Assembly (NCBI RefSeq): GCF_040744945.1
Contig: NZ_CP160453.1
Coordinates: 4,030,001 to 4,094,000 of the forward strand
Direction: 5' to 3'
Length of the DNA: 64,000 bases
Source: Saccharothrix sp. HUAS TT1
GTDB lineage: Bacteria > Actinomycetota > Actinomycetes > Mycobacteriales > Pseudonocardiaceae
The stretch's first letter is position 1. Every line of letters begins with the position of its first letter. Below the pieces are notes generated by a model. It was not told where the DNA came from. It saw nothing but the letters and a program-made list of their open reading frames with translations, and did not search any database. Below are positions 1 to 7,452 of this stretch, one piece after another. The position numbers were made by a program, and so were the translations under genes.

Positions 1-1
1 C

Positions 2-586
2 GTCGCCGGGCACCCGGTCGAGATCCGCGCGGACTGGTGGCGCCGGGGGATCACCTCCCGCGGCCTGCCCGGCACGCCGCCACCGGGCCCGAGCCTCACC
101 CGCGCCGACGTGTGGGCGTCGACCGACGACGTGTTCACGCTGCTCTGGCGGACCCTGGCGTGGGGGTCGGGCCGCTACCTCCGGCAGAACGCCCGCAGGC
201 TGACCGGCATCGCCGCCGACGTGCCGCGGGCGCGGCGCCTGCTGGTCGAGGCCGCCGAGGCAGCCCGGCACGACGCGGCCGGGGCGTACTCGGTGCTGTG
301 GTCGGACGGGCGCGGCGCGCTGCCGGGGCTCGGCCCGTCGTTCCTCACGAAGTTCCTGCACTTCGCCGGCGGCGGCGCGCCGGAGCACCCGTGCCTCATC
401 CTCGACCGGGTGGTGGCCGCCGCCCTCCGTGATCACTGCGGCTGGACCTCGCTGCACGGCGGGGGCCAGTGGCCCGCTCGGACCTACGCGCGCTACTGCG
501 ACCTGCTCGCCCGGTGGGCGGAGGACCTGGATCGCGCTCCGGACGAGCTGGAGCACGCCCTCTTCACCGGCACAGGCGGCGGGTGA
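2..586 (+). CDS. 8-oxoguanine DNA glycosylase OGG-fold protein (5' end outside window)
   Basis: The frame is already open at the left edge, so only the last 194 residues are visible and the start lies upstream. Recognisable stretches are WGSGRYLRQNARRL, FLTKFLHFAG and ILDRVVAAALRDHCGW, which I associate with the actinobacterial family annotated as OGG-fold 8-oxoguanine glycosylase-like. The likely role is DNA base-excision repair, but the activity of this family is less certain than that of true OGG1/MutM, and the catalytic residues cannot be checked without the N-terminal part. The last 23 bp overlap the 3' end of the convergent PAP2 gene. The family call is from memory of sequence patterns; the open frame and partial status are seen directly. 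Confidence 0.6.
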   Translation, partial: VAGHPVEIRADWWRRGITSRGLPGTPPPGPSLTRADVWASTDDVFTLLWRTLAWGSGRYLRQNARRLTGIAADVPRARRLLVEAAEAARHDAAGAYSVLWSDGRGALPGLGPSFLTKFLHFAGGGAPEHPCLILDRVVAAALRDHCGWTSLHGGGQWPARTYARYCDLLARWAEDLDRAPDELEHALFTGTGGG

Positions 587-1127
587 GCAGGGCCGCGCCG
601 GAGCCCAGCAGCGCGCCGCCCAGGACGTCGGTCGGCCAGTGCACGCGGGTGCGGAGGCGGGAGTAGGCGACCAGGGCGGCCGGCGGGGTCAGCAGGGCGC
701 CGAGGGCCGGGGCTCCCAGGGCGATCGCGGTGGCGAACGCCGCCGTGGAGGCGGCGTGGGCCGAGGGGAAGGCGGAGGACGAGGGGTGTTCGGGCAGGGC
801 CCGACGGGCAGGCACGTCGGCGACATCGGGGCGGCGGCGGTGGACGAGGTGGCCGAGCAGGTGGCCCGCGGTGGTGGCGGCGGCGACCGCGATCACGCCG
901 TGGCGCGCGGCGCGACGGGTGACTCCGGGGCGCAGGGCCAGCAGGCCGGCGATGGCCGGCCACAGGCCGCTCGCGCGGGCGGCCAGGCTGACGGCGACCA
1001 CCGCGGGCGACGGCCGGTCGAGGGGGAGCAGGACGTCGGTGCAGACGACCTCGGCCTCCAGCCGGCCCGCGAACCGCTGCGGCGCGGCGAGCGGTTCCGG
1101 CAGGTCGGGTGCGTTCACCGGGATCAC
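564..1127 (-). CDS. PAP2-superfamily phosphatase linked to the carotenoid cluster
   Basis: A 187-residue membrane-associated phosphatase. The three PAP2 signature blocks are present in order: HLVHRRRPD (the K/RxxxxxxRP-type block), FPSAHA (PSGH-type block with the catalytic His) and SRLRTRVHWPTDVLGG (SRxxxxxHxxxD block). Hydrophobic helices flank these blocks. It is the last gene of the leftward crtE-crtI unit, 31 bp after the crtI stop, so it is probably co-transcribed and may dephosphorylate a prenyl diphosphate or another lipid phosphate; the substrate is inference. The start used is GTG at 1127; an in-frame GTG at 1118 is an alternative and neither has a strong Shine-Dalgarno sequence. 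The 3' end overlaps the convergent upstream gene by 23 bp. Confidence 0.85.
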   Translation of the reverse strand: MIPVNAPDLPEPLAAPQRFAGRLEAEVVCTDVLLPLDRPSPAVVAVSLAARASGLWPAIAGLLALRPGVTRRAARHGVIAVAAATTAGHLLGHLVHRRRPDVADVPARRALPEHPSSSAFPSAHAASTAAFATAIALGAPALGALLTPPAALVAYSRLRTRVHWPTDVLGGALLGSGAALLTRRLCR

Positions 1128-1158
1128 GACGCGCAGCTCACAGCCGGAGGTCGGCGCC

Positions 1159-2634
1159 TCACCCCGCGGGCCGCCGAAGGCGCTCGGCGGCCAGCCTGCC
1201 GGAGATCAGCACCGGCGGGATGCCCACGCCCGGCGTGGTGCCGCTGCCCGCCAGCACCACGTTCCCCTCCCGGAACGGGAGGTTGCGCGGCCGGAACGGG
1301 CCGGTCTGGCCGAACGTGTGCGCGGCCGAGAACGGCGTGCCCGCCGCCTGCCCGTCCCGGGCCCAGTCCGCCGGCGTCGTCACGGACAGCACCTCGGCGC
1401 CCGGGTCGACCAACTTGCGCGAGACCACCTCCTCGACCACCTCCGCCGCGTACCGGGGGCCGACCGAGTCCCACCGGATCGCGCCCGCCTCCAGGTTCGG
1501 GCACGGCGCCAGCAGGTACTGCAGGTGCCGCCCCTCCGGCGCGAGCCGCGGATCGGTCACCGTCGGCGTGGTGAGCAGCAGCGACGGGTCGCTCATCAAC
1601 CGCCCCCGCCGGATGATCTCCTCGAACGTGCCCTCCCACTCGGAGCCGAACGAGATGGTGTGGTGCGCCGTCCCGTCCACCACCCGCGGCGAGCTGAGGT
1701 GCACCACCACCGCGGACGGCGACCAGCGCAGCGGGCGCACCCGCCGCGGCCGGCCGCGCAGCAACCGGGTGCTCTGCGCCGGGCCCGTGGCGAGCACCAC
1801 CGCGTCGCAGGGGAAGCGGTCGGTCGTGGTGCGGACCGCGGCGACCCGCGAGCCGGTGCGCTCCAGCGAGACGACCTCGGTGTCGTAGTGGAACCGCACG
1901 CCGGCCGCCGCCGCCACGTCGGCCAGCGCCTGCGGCACCGCCCGCATGCCGCCGCGCGGGAACCAGACGCCGGCCACCGTGTCCATGTAGGCGATCACGC
2001 CGTAGGCGGCGAGCGCGTCGGAAGGGGAGACCCCCGCGTACAGGGCCTGGAACGTGAACACGCGCCGCAGCCGGTCGTCCCGGAGGAACCGGCCCACCGC
2101 CCGCGCCAGCGAGCCGAACCCGCCCAGCCGGGCGAGGGCGACGAGGTCGCGGCCGACCAGGTCCAGCGGCGAGTCGAAGCTCGCGCCGATGAACCGGTCG
2201 CGCTCCACCCGGTACAGCCGGGTCAGCCAGGCGCGCAGCTCCCGGTAGCCCCGGGCCTCCCGGTCGCCGGCGAACTCGCCGACCGCCTGCTCCATCGCGG
2301 CGGCGTCGGTGTGCACGTCGAGGGCGCTGCCGTCGGCGAACGAGGCGCGGTAGGCCGGGTGCAGCGGCACCAGGTCGAGGTGGTCGGACAGGCGCGCGCC
2401 CACCGCCGAGACCGCGTCCTCCAGCAGCTCCGGCATGGTCAGCACGGTCGGCCCGGTGTCGATCCGGTGCCCGGCCACGTCCAGCCTGCCCGCCAGGCCG
2501 CCGGGGTGGCCGTGCCGCTCCAGCACCGTCACCTCGTGCCCGGCGCCGCGCAGGTGCAGCGCGGCGGACAGGCCGGACAGGCCGGCGCCGACCACGACGA
2601 CCGAGTCGGTGCGGCCCTTCACGACGTGCGCCAC
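1159..2634 (-). CDS. crtI: phytoene desaturase (CrtI family)
   Basis: A 491-residue FAD-dependent carotenoid desaturase converting phytoene toward neurosporene or lycopene. The N-terminus has the dinucleotide-binding fold VVVGAGLSGLSAALHL followed by LERHGHPGGLAGR. The C-terminus has the family FAD/substrate signature NVVLAGSGTTPGVGIPPVL before SGRLAAERL. The length matches CrtI (about 490-520). A GAGGAG Shine-Dalgarno sequence sits before the ATG, and only 13 bp separate it from the upstream crtE stop, indicating one operon. The number of desaturation steps cannot be read from sequence. No lycopene cyclase or ketolase gene is visible beside it, so the final pigment is unknown. Confidence 0.93.
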   Translation of the reverse strand: MAHVVKGRTDSVVVVGAGLSGLSAALHLRGAGHEVTVLERHGHPGGLAGRLDVAGHRIDTGPTVLTMPELLEDAVSAVGARLSDHLDLVPLHPAYRASFADGSALDVHTDAAAMEQAVGEFAGDREARGYRELRAWLTRLYRVERDRFIGASFDSPLDLVGRDLVALARLGGFGSLARAVGRFLRDDRLRRVFTFQALYAGVSPSDALAAYGVIAYMDTVAGVWFPRGGMRAVPQALADVAAAAGVRFHYDTEVVSLERTGSRVAAVRTTTDRFPCDAVVLATGPAQSTRLLRGRPRRVRPLRWSPSAVVVHLSSPRVVDGTAHHTISFGSEWEGTFEEIIRRGRLMSDPSLLLTTPTVTDPRLAPEGRHLQYLLAPCPNLEAGAIRWDSVGPRYAAEVVEEVVSRKLVDPGAEVLSVTTPADWARDGQAAGTPFSAAHTFGQTGPFRPRNLPFREGNVVLAGSGTTPGVGIPPVLISGRLAAERLRRPAG

Positions 2635-2647
2635 GGCGTTCTCCTCG

Positions 2648-3754
2648 TCAGTCGCGGCGGCGGACGGCCCTGGCCGCCAGCCGCTCCAGGTGTGCGCGGG
2701 CGTCGTCGTCGACGTCGGCCCGGTCCAGCGCGGCCAGCCCGCTCGCGGCCAGCACCTCGATGTGCTCCTCGACGGCCGCGACCGCGCCGAGGTCGACCAG
2801 CAGCGCGCGGGCGGCGTCGACCACCTCGTCCGGGACGGGCGTGCCGTCGAGGCACCGGTGCAGCACCCGGGACGCGGCGTGGTCGCCCGCCGCCGCGGCC
2901 CTGGCCAGGGCGATCGCCACCAGCGGCGTCCGCTTGCCCTCGCGCAGGTCCTCGCCGACGGGCTTGCCGGTCACCGCGCTGTCGCCGAACACGCCGATCA
3001 GGTCGTCGCGCAGCTGGAACGCCACGCCGACGTCCCGGCCGAACACCCGCAGGCACTCGACCACGTCGGCGGGCGCGCCCGCGAGCGCCGCGCCGAGGTG
3101 CAGCGGGCGTTCGACGGTGTACGCGGCCGTCTTCAGCGCCGCGACCCGCAGCGCGACCTCCAGCGACTCCTCCCGGCACGCGGTGGAGAGCAGGTCCAGG
3201 TGCTGGCCCGCCATCATCTCGGTCCGCATCTCCCGCCACGGCCGCCACGCGCGCTGCAGCGCGGGACCGGGCAGCCCGGCGGTCACCAGCGCGTCGTCGG
3301 CCCACGCCAGCGCGAGGTCGCCGACCAGCACCGCGACGCTGTCGCCGTAGTGCCGGGAGCTGCCCGACCACCCGGACCGCCGGTGCCGCGCGGCGAACGC
3401 CTCGTGCGCGGCCGGCCTGCCGCGCCGGGTCGCCGAGCGGTCCATCACGTCGTCGTGGACCAGGGCGCAGCACTGGAGCAGCTCCAGCGACACCAGGGCG
3501 CGCACGGTGGCGTCGGCCACGTCGCCGTGCGCCCGGCCGCCCGCGGCGCGCCAGCCCCACCAGGCGAACGCCGGCCGGATCCGCTTGCCGCCCGCCAGGA
3601 CCAGCTCGCGCACCTCCTCGGCCAGCTCCTGGGCGGCGTCGACCTCGGGCCGGGTGCGGAAGAAGTCGTCCAGCGCGGTGGCGAACCGCGTCGTGAACGA
3701 GTCGGGGGCCGGGGGAGTGGGCGTGCGCGTGCCAGTGCCGGCCAACAGCGACAT
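2648..3754 (-). CDS. crtE: polyprenyl (geranylgeranyl) diphosphate synthase
   Basis: A 368-residue trans-isoprenyl diphosphate synthase, probably making geranylgeranyl diphosphate for CrtB. The first Asp-rich motif is DDVMD in LVHDDVMDRSATRRGRPA, and the second is in FQLRDDLIGVFGD; GGKRIRP near residue 55 is the substrate-binding block. The length and motifs match actinobacterial IdsA/CrtE enzymes. It is the first gene of a leftward unit with crtI and PAP2, and divergent from crtB across a 148-bp promoter region with a perfect inverted repeat. Product chain length is inferred from context, because FPP, GGPP and longer-chain synthases share these motifs. Confidence 0.88.
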   Translation of the reverse strand: MSLLAGTGTRTPTPPAPDSFTTRFATALDDFFRTRPEVDAAQELAEEVRELVLAGGKRIRPAFAWWGWRAAGGRAHGDVADATVRALVSLELLQCCALVHDDVMDRSATRRGRPAAHEAFAARHRRSGWSGSSRHYGDSVAVLVGDLALAWADDALVTAGLPGPALQRAWRPWREMRTEMMAGQHLDLLSTACREESLEVALRVAALKTAAYTVERPLHLGAALAGAPADVVECLRVFGRDVGVAFQLRDDLIGVFGDSAVTGKPVGEDLREGKRTPLVAIALARAAAAGDHAASRVLHRCLDGTPVPDEVVDAARALLVDLGAVAAVEEHIEVLAASGLAALDRADVDDDARAHLERLAARAVRRRD

Positions 3755-3812
3755 CGTCGTCCCCTCGCGTGACGGGTCGGGATCTGGTGGACCGAGCTAA
3801 GCAGCGCCGCGC

Positions 3813-3850
3813 GCGGTCCGCACAACGAGCGCACTGGTTGTGCGGACCGC
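3813..3850. promoter_or_regulatory. perfect 14-bp inverted repeat between crtE and crtB
   Basis: The arms GCGGTCCGCACAAC (3813-3826) and GTTGTGCGGACCGC (3837-3850) are exact reverse complements with a 10-bp spacer. The element lies midway in the divergent promoter, 59 bp from the crtE start and 52 bp from the crtB start. It fits an operator read by both promoters. The hairpin itself is too far from either stop codon to be a terminator. Confidence 0.7.
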
Positions 3851-3902
3851 CCGCCGCCCGCATAGCGTTGAGCCGAGACCATCGGGAAAGGACGCCCAAC
3901 GC

Positions 3903-4829
3903 ATGTCCGCAGACCGGGAACTGGATGCCGCGGGCATCACCGACCCATCGCTGCGCGACGCCTATCGGCGGTGCCGCGCGCTCAACGCCGAACACGGCCG
4001 CACGTACTACCTCGCGACGAGGATGCTCAGCCCGGACCAGCGGCCCGCCGTGCACGCGCTGTACGGGTTCGCCCGGCGGGTGGACGACGTGGTCGACGAC
4101 GTCCACAGTGGACTGGACCGGAAGGTCGAGGGGCTGGCGGCGGCCGACGCCGAGCTGGCCGCCGCCCTGGAGCGCGGCGCGAGCTCCGACCCGGTCTACG
4201 CGGCCCTGCTGGACACCGTCCGGCGCTACGACATCCCCACCGAGCACTTCGGCGACTTCATGGCGTCGATGCGGATGGACCTGACCGTCACCGACTACCC
4301 GACGCGGGCGGACCTGGCGCAGTACGTGCACGGCTCGGCGGCGGTGATCGGCCTCCAGGTGGTGCCGGTGCTCGGCACGGTCGTGCCGCGGGAGGAGGCC
4401 GAACCGGCCGCCGCCGCGCTCGGGGTCGCGTTCCAGCTCACCAACTTCATCCGCGACGTCGGCGAAGACCTCGACCGCGGCCGGGTGTACCTGCCCGCCG
4501 ACGAGCTGGCGGCCTTCGACGTCGACCGGGAGCGGCTGCTGTGGGCGCGGGCCTCGGGCCGGACCGACGACCGGATCAGGGCGGCGCTGCGCGACCAGAT
4601 CGACCGCACCCGCCAGGTGTACGCGCGGGCCCTGCCCGGCATCGCGATGCTGGCGCCGCGGTCGCGGCCCTGCGTGAGCACCGCCTACCGGCTCTACAGC
4701 CGGATCCTCGACCTGGTCGAGGAAGTGGACTGCGACGTGCTGTCCCGGCGCGTCGCGGTGTCGAACGGCAGGCGGCTCGCCGTCGCGCTGCCCGCGTTCG
4801 CCAGGGCCGTGCTCGCCCGCACGGCCTGA
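3903..4829 (+). CDS. crtB: phytoene synthase
   Basis: A 308-residue squalene/phytoene synthase family enzyme that condenses two geranylgeranyl diphosphates into phytoene. The first Asp-rich region is FARRVDDVVDDVH and the second is FIRDVGEDLDRGRVYLP, with RTYYLATRMLSPDQRPA at the N-terminus; all are diagnostic for CrtB. The ATG at 3903 is preceded by GGAAAGGA, whereas the in-frame upstream extension runs into the palindromic promoter element, so the internal start was chosen. It is followed after 18 bp by the Rieske gene, forming a rightward two-gene unit opposite crtE-crtI. Confidence 0.93.
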   Translation: MSADRELDAAGITDPSLRDAYRRCRALNAEHGRTYYLATRMLSPDQRPAVHALYGFARRVDDVVDDVHSGLDRKVEGLAAADAELAAALERGASSDPVYAALLDTVRRYDIPTEHFGDFMASMRMDLTVTDYPTRADLAQYVHGSAAVIGLQVVPVLGTVVPREEAEPAAAALGVAFQLTNFIRDVGEDLDRGRVYLPADELAAFDVDRERLLWARASGRTDDRIRAALRDQIDRTRQVYARALPGIAMLAPRSRPCVSTAYRLYSRILDLVEEVDCDVLSRRVAVSNGRRLAVALPAFARAVLARTA

Positions 4830-4847
4830 CCCGCACCGAGGAGAGCC

Positions 4848-5810
4848 ATGCCAGACCGCCTGCCGCTGCGCACGTTCAGCAGTCCTGCCTGGTCCAAGCA
4901 GGAACCGACGTGGCGGGACGCCAAGCCCGCGCTCATCGAGGCGGCGCTGAAGCGCGCCACCGCCCGACCCTCCGGCAACTGGTTCGTGGTCGGCGCGAGC
5001 CGTGACGTCGTGGGCGGCAAGCCGCTCGGCCGCGCGGTCGCCGGCCGCGAGGTGGTGCTGTGGCGCGGGTCCGGTGGCGAGCTGCTGGCCGGTCCCGGCT
5101 CGTGCCCGCACCTGGGCGCGCCGCTGTGCGACGGCGCGGTCGCCGGGGGCGCGCTGATCTGCCGCTGGCACGGGCTCGCGCTGCGCGGCGAGCGGTTCGG
5201 CGCGTGGAGCCCGTACCCCGCGCACGACGACGGCGTGCTGGTGTGGGTGCGGCTGGACGACGTCGGCGGCGAGGAGCCGCTGCCCCGGCCGGTCCTGCCG
5301 GCGCGCCCGCCCGAGGGGGCGCTGGACGCGGTCGCCACGCTGATCGGCCGCTGCGAGCCCGAGGACGTGATCGCGAACCGGCTCGACCCGTGGCACGGGG
5401 CGTGGTTCCACCCGTACTCGTTCGCGAACCTGCGGGTGCTGGAGGTGCCGACCGACGAGGAGGACCGGTTCCTGGTCGAGGTGACGTTCCGGGTCGCGGG
5501 CCGGCTCGGCGTGCCGGTGACCGCCGCCTTCGCCTGCCCCGAACCGCGCACGGTGGTGATGCACATCGTGGCCGGCGAGGGCGAGGGCAGCGTGGTCGAG
5601 ACGCACGCCACACCGCTGGGCAACGGGCGGACGGCGGTCGTGGAGGCCACCATCGCGCACTCGTCCCGTCCGGGGTTCCCGCTGGTCAGGCGGGCGGCGC
5701 CGGCGATCCGGCCGCTGATGCGCTGGGCCGCCGCCCGGCTGTGGCGCGACGACCTGGCCTACGCCGAGCGCCGGCACGCGCTCCGGTCGCGGGGTGAGTT
5801 CCCCGGCTGA
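4848..5810 (+). CDS. Rieske [2Fe-2S] protein with DUF5914-type C-terminus, carotenoid-linked
   Basis: A 320-residue soluble protein. The Rieske ligands are visible as C86-x-H88 in SCPHLGAPLCDG and C105-xx-H108 in CRWHG. A further conserved stretch, LDPWHGAWFHPYSF, offers D180, H183 and H188 as a possible mononuclear iron triad, which would make it a Rieske oxygenase-like enzyme. The C-terminal part resembles the DUF5914 family that recurs in actinobacterial carotenoid clusters (from memory). It sits 18 bp after crtB with a GAGGAG-like ribosome site, so it is probably co-expressed. Its substrate is unknown; modification of a carotene is the natural guess. Confidence 0.82.
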   Translation: MPDRLPLRTFSSPAWSKQEPTWRDAKPALIEAALKRATARPSGNWFVVGASRDVVGGKPLGRAVAGREVVLWRGSGGELLAGPGSCPHLGAPLCDGAVAGGALICRWHGLALRGERFGAWSPYPAHDDGVLVWVRLDDVGGEEPLPRPVLPARPPEGALDAVATLIGRCEPEDVIANRLDPWHGAWFHPYSFANLRVLEVPTDEEDRFLVEVTFRVAGRLGVPVTAAFACPEPRTVVMHIVAGEGEGSVVETHATPLGNGRTAVVEATIAHSSRPGFPLVRRAAPAIRPLMRWAAARLWRDDLAYAERRHALRSRGEFPG

Positions 5811-5820
5811 CCTGGTCGAG

Positions 5821-5849
5821 TTGCATCGGTTTTGAGTCGATTTTAGGGT
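5821..5849 (+). promoter_or_regulatory. possible promoter of the WhiB gene
   Basis: TTGCAT and TAGGGT are separated by 17 bp, a plausible -35/-10 pair about 45 bp before the WhiB start. The stretch is noticeably AT-richer than its surroundings. No experimental start site is known. Confidence 0.4.
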
Positions 5850-5893
5850 GGGCACGACAGCACCCCGCAGTCGACTCGAAGAGGACGTGCGCC

Positions 5894-6178
5894 ATGCCCG
5901 AGCTCTCCCGACTCCCCCGCCCCGTCACCGAGTCCTGGGACTGGCAGATGTCCGGTCTGTGCCGCGGCATGGACAGCACCTACTTCTTCCACACGCCCAA
6001 CGAGCGCGGCGCCGCTCGTGAGCAGCGCGAGGCGATGGCCAAGGCCATCTGCCGGCGGTGCCCGGTGATGCGGGAGTGCCGGGAGCACGCGCTGGAGGTG
6101 CACGAGACATTCGGCATCTGGGGCGGCCTCGGTGAGAGCGAGCTGAGGGCTATGCTCTCCGAACGCGCCAGGAAGTGA
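5894..6178 (+). CDS. whiB3: WhiB-family iron-sulfur regulator, WhiB3/WhiD type
   Basis: A 94-residue Wbl protein. The four [4Fe-4S] ligand cysteines are C23, C53, C56 and C62 (CRGMDS and CRRCPVMREC), followed by the GIWGG turn at 74-78 and a basic C-terminal tail. The segment WQMSGLCRGMDSTYFFH with a long loop before CRRCP closely resembles mycobacterial WhiB3 and Streptomyces WhiD rather than WhiB1 or WblA; this subgroup call is from memory. Such proteins bind the primary sigma factor and act in redox and developmental control. GAAGAGGA precedes the ATG. The stop lies just before the MerR-like gene, suggesting co-transcription beside the carotenoid cluster. Confidence 0.88.
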   Translation: MPELSRLPRPVTESWDWQMSGLCRGMDSTYFFHTPNERGAAREQREAMAKAICRRCPVMRECREHALEVHETFGIWGGLGESELRAMLSERARK

Positions 6179-6189
6179 GCCGGGAGTCT

Positions 6190-7056
6190 ATGAGCTGGAC
6201 ACCCCGCGCGGTCGCGGCGATGCTCGGCATCTCGCCCACCACGCTCCGCACCTGGGACCAGCGCTACCAACTGGGGCCGTCCGGCCGCACGGCGGGCGGT
6301 CACCGCCGCTACCGCGCCGACGAGGTCGAGCAGCTGCGGCGGATGGTCGCGCTCACCGCGCGGGGCGTCGCACCCGCGCAGGCCGCCGAGCAGGCCCGCC
6401 AACCGGTCCCGGACCGGCCGGAGCCGGTCAGGCCCGCGCTCACCGCGACCGCCGCCAAGGCCGCCCGGCGCGGCTTCCTCACCGCCGCCGACCGGCTGGA
6501 CGAGCCGCTGATGCACCGGCTGGCGGTGGACCTGATCGCCGGGCACGGCGTCGTGGCGGCGTGGCAGTCGGTGCTCGCGCCGTGCCTGGTCGAGCTGGGC
6601 GACCGGGTGGAGCGGCGCGGCGCCGGGGTCGAGGTGGAGCACCTGGCCAGCGCCGGCCTGCTGCACGCGCTGCGGGCCGTGCCGTACCCGACCGGCGAGG
6701 GCGGGCTGACCGCGCTGCTGTCGTGCGCGCCGGACGAGCAGCACACGCTGGCGCTGGAAGCCCTGGGCGCCGCGCTGTCCGAAGAGGACCAGCGGTGGCG
6801 CAGCCTGGGCGCGCGCGTGCCGACGACGGCGTTGTGCGACGCGCTGGAACGCCTGCGCCCGGCCGTCACGGTGATCTGGGCGCACCACACCGACCTGGCC
6901 GCCGCCGTGCCGCTCGAAGAGCTGCGCCGCGGCGTCGACACGGTCGTGGTGGCCGCCGGCCCCGGCTGGGACGGCTGCCCGCTGCCCGCGTCCGTGCGGC
7001 GGCCGGCCACCCTGGCCGAGGCGGTGCGCCTGGTGCTCGACCAGGTCCGGGTCTGA
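6190..7056 (+). CDS. MerR-family regulator with CarH/LitR-like cobalamin-type C-terminus
   Basis: A 288-residue protein. The MerR winged helix is at the N-terminus (RAVAAMLGISPTTLRTWDQR, then GGHRRYRADEVEQL). It is followed by a helical bundle (AVDLIAGHGVVAAWQSVLAP) and a B12-binding-like domain (LLSCAPDEQHTLALEALG). CarH/LitR photoreceptors controlling carotenoid genes have this layout. Two signature residues differ: the Wx9EH motif is Vx9EH (VERRGAGVEVEH), and the ExHxxG loop is EQHTLA, with Ala for Gly. ATG 6190 has CGGGAG just upstream and was chosen over GTG 6175, which overlaps the WhiB stop and lacks usable spacing. It is a candidate regulator of the nearby crt genes; light or B12 sensing is unproven. 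Confidence 0.83.
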   Translation: MSWTPRAVAAMLGISPTTLRTWDQRYQLGPSGRTAGGHRRYRADEVEQLRRMVALTARGVAPAQAAEQARQPVPDRPEPVRPALTATAAKAARRGFLTAADRLDEPLMHRLAVDLIAGHGVVAAWQSVLAPCLVELGDRVERRGAGVEVEHLASAGLLHALRAVPYPTGEGGLTALLSCAPDEQHTLALEALGAALSEEDQRWRSLGARVPTTALCDALERLRPAVTVIWAHHTDLAAAVPLEELRRGVDTVVVAAGPGWDGCPLPASVRRPATLAEAVRLVLDQVRV

Positions 7057-7125
7057 CCGCGGCCGGTCGCCCAGCCGCTCGCGGCCGGGACCTCTTCGAT
7101 GCGGCGGGCCGCCGTTGTGAATGGC

Positions 7126-7139
7126 TGTGAGCGCTAACA
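7126..7139. promoter_or_regulatory. LacI-type operator, copy 1
   Basis: TGTGAGCGCTAACA differs at one position from the perfect palindrome TGTTAGCGCTAACA found at 61694. It lies upstream of a TTGACA -35-like box (7190-7195). Together with the site at 7235 it brackets the probable promoter of the GH43 genes. Confidence 0.65.
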
Positions 7140-7189
7140 TCACAGCCGATCCGTCTTCCCGGGCCGATTTCATTCATGTGAACGACCTC

Positions 7190-7219
7190 TTGACACCATC
7201 GTGTGCCAGCTCACACACT
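7190..7219 (+). promoter_or_regulatory. probable promoter of the GH43/RICIN gene
   Basis: A consensus TTGACA (7190-7195) is followed after 18 bp by CACACT, a weak -10. The gap from 7057 to 7452 holds no credible gene. It contains this promoter, two LacI-type sites and a long leader before the AGGAG ribosome site of the next gene. Confidence 0.4.
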
Positions 7220-7234
7220 AGCTGAGCCGCCGCG

Positions 7235-7248
7235 TGTTAACGCAAACA
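7235..7248. promoter_or_regulatory. LacI-type operator, copy 2
   Basis: TGTTAACGCAAACA matches the TGTTAGCGCTAACA consensus at 12 of 14 positions. Its centre is 109 bp from the centre of copy 1, on the other side of the TTGACA box, which would allow repression by looping. Confidence 0.55.
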
Positions 7249-7452
7249 TCACCGGGGTGCCGCCCGCCGCGCGCATCCCGCGATGGCCGCTGTCCGCCGG
7301 ACGGCTCAACGGCGCCCGCGCCGGGGGCCGGGCCACCACCTCCGAGAACAGGAGAGGCGATGGAGCCGACCCGCTCGCACCGGATCACCGCCGCCCCGTC
7401 GACCCGTCCGGCCTGACCGCCCGCAGCCCATCCCTGCCACCAGGAGTGCCCG

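Noticed and set aside
2619..5855. A 1078-codon open frame on the minus strand across crtE, crtB and the Rieske gene
   Set aside because: It is antisense to genes with clear catalytic motifs and has low-complexity Arg/Gly/Ala-rich translation, the usual third-position GC shadow.
7201..7217. GTGTG-CCAGCT-CACAC palindrome as another operator
   Set aside because: The 5-bp arms are short and the site overlaps the weak -10 region; the adjacent LacI-type sites explain the region better.
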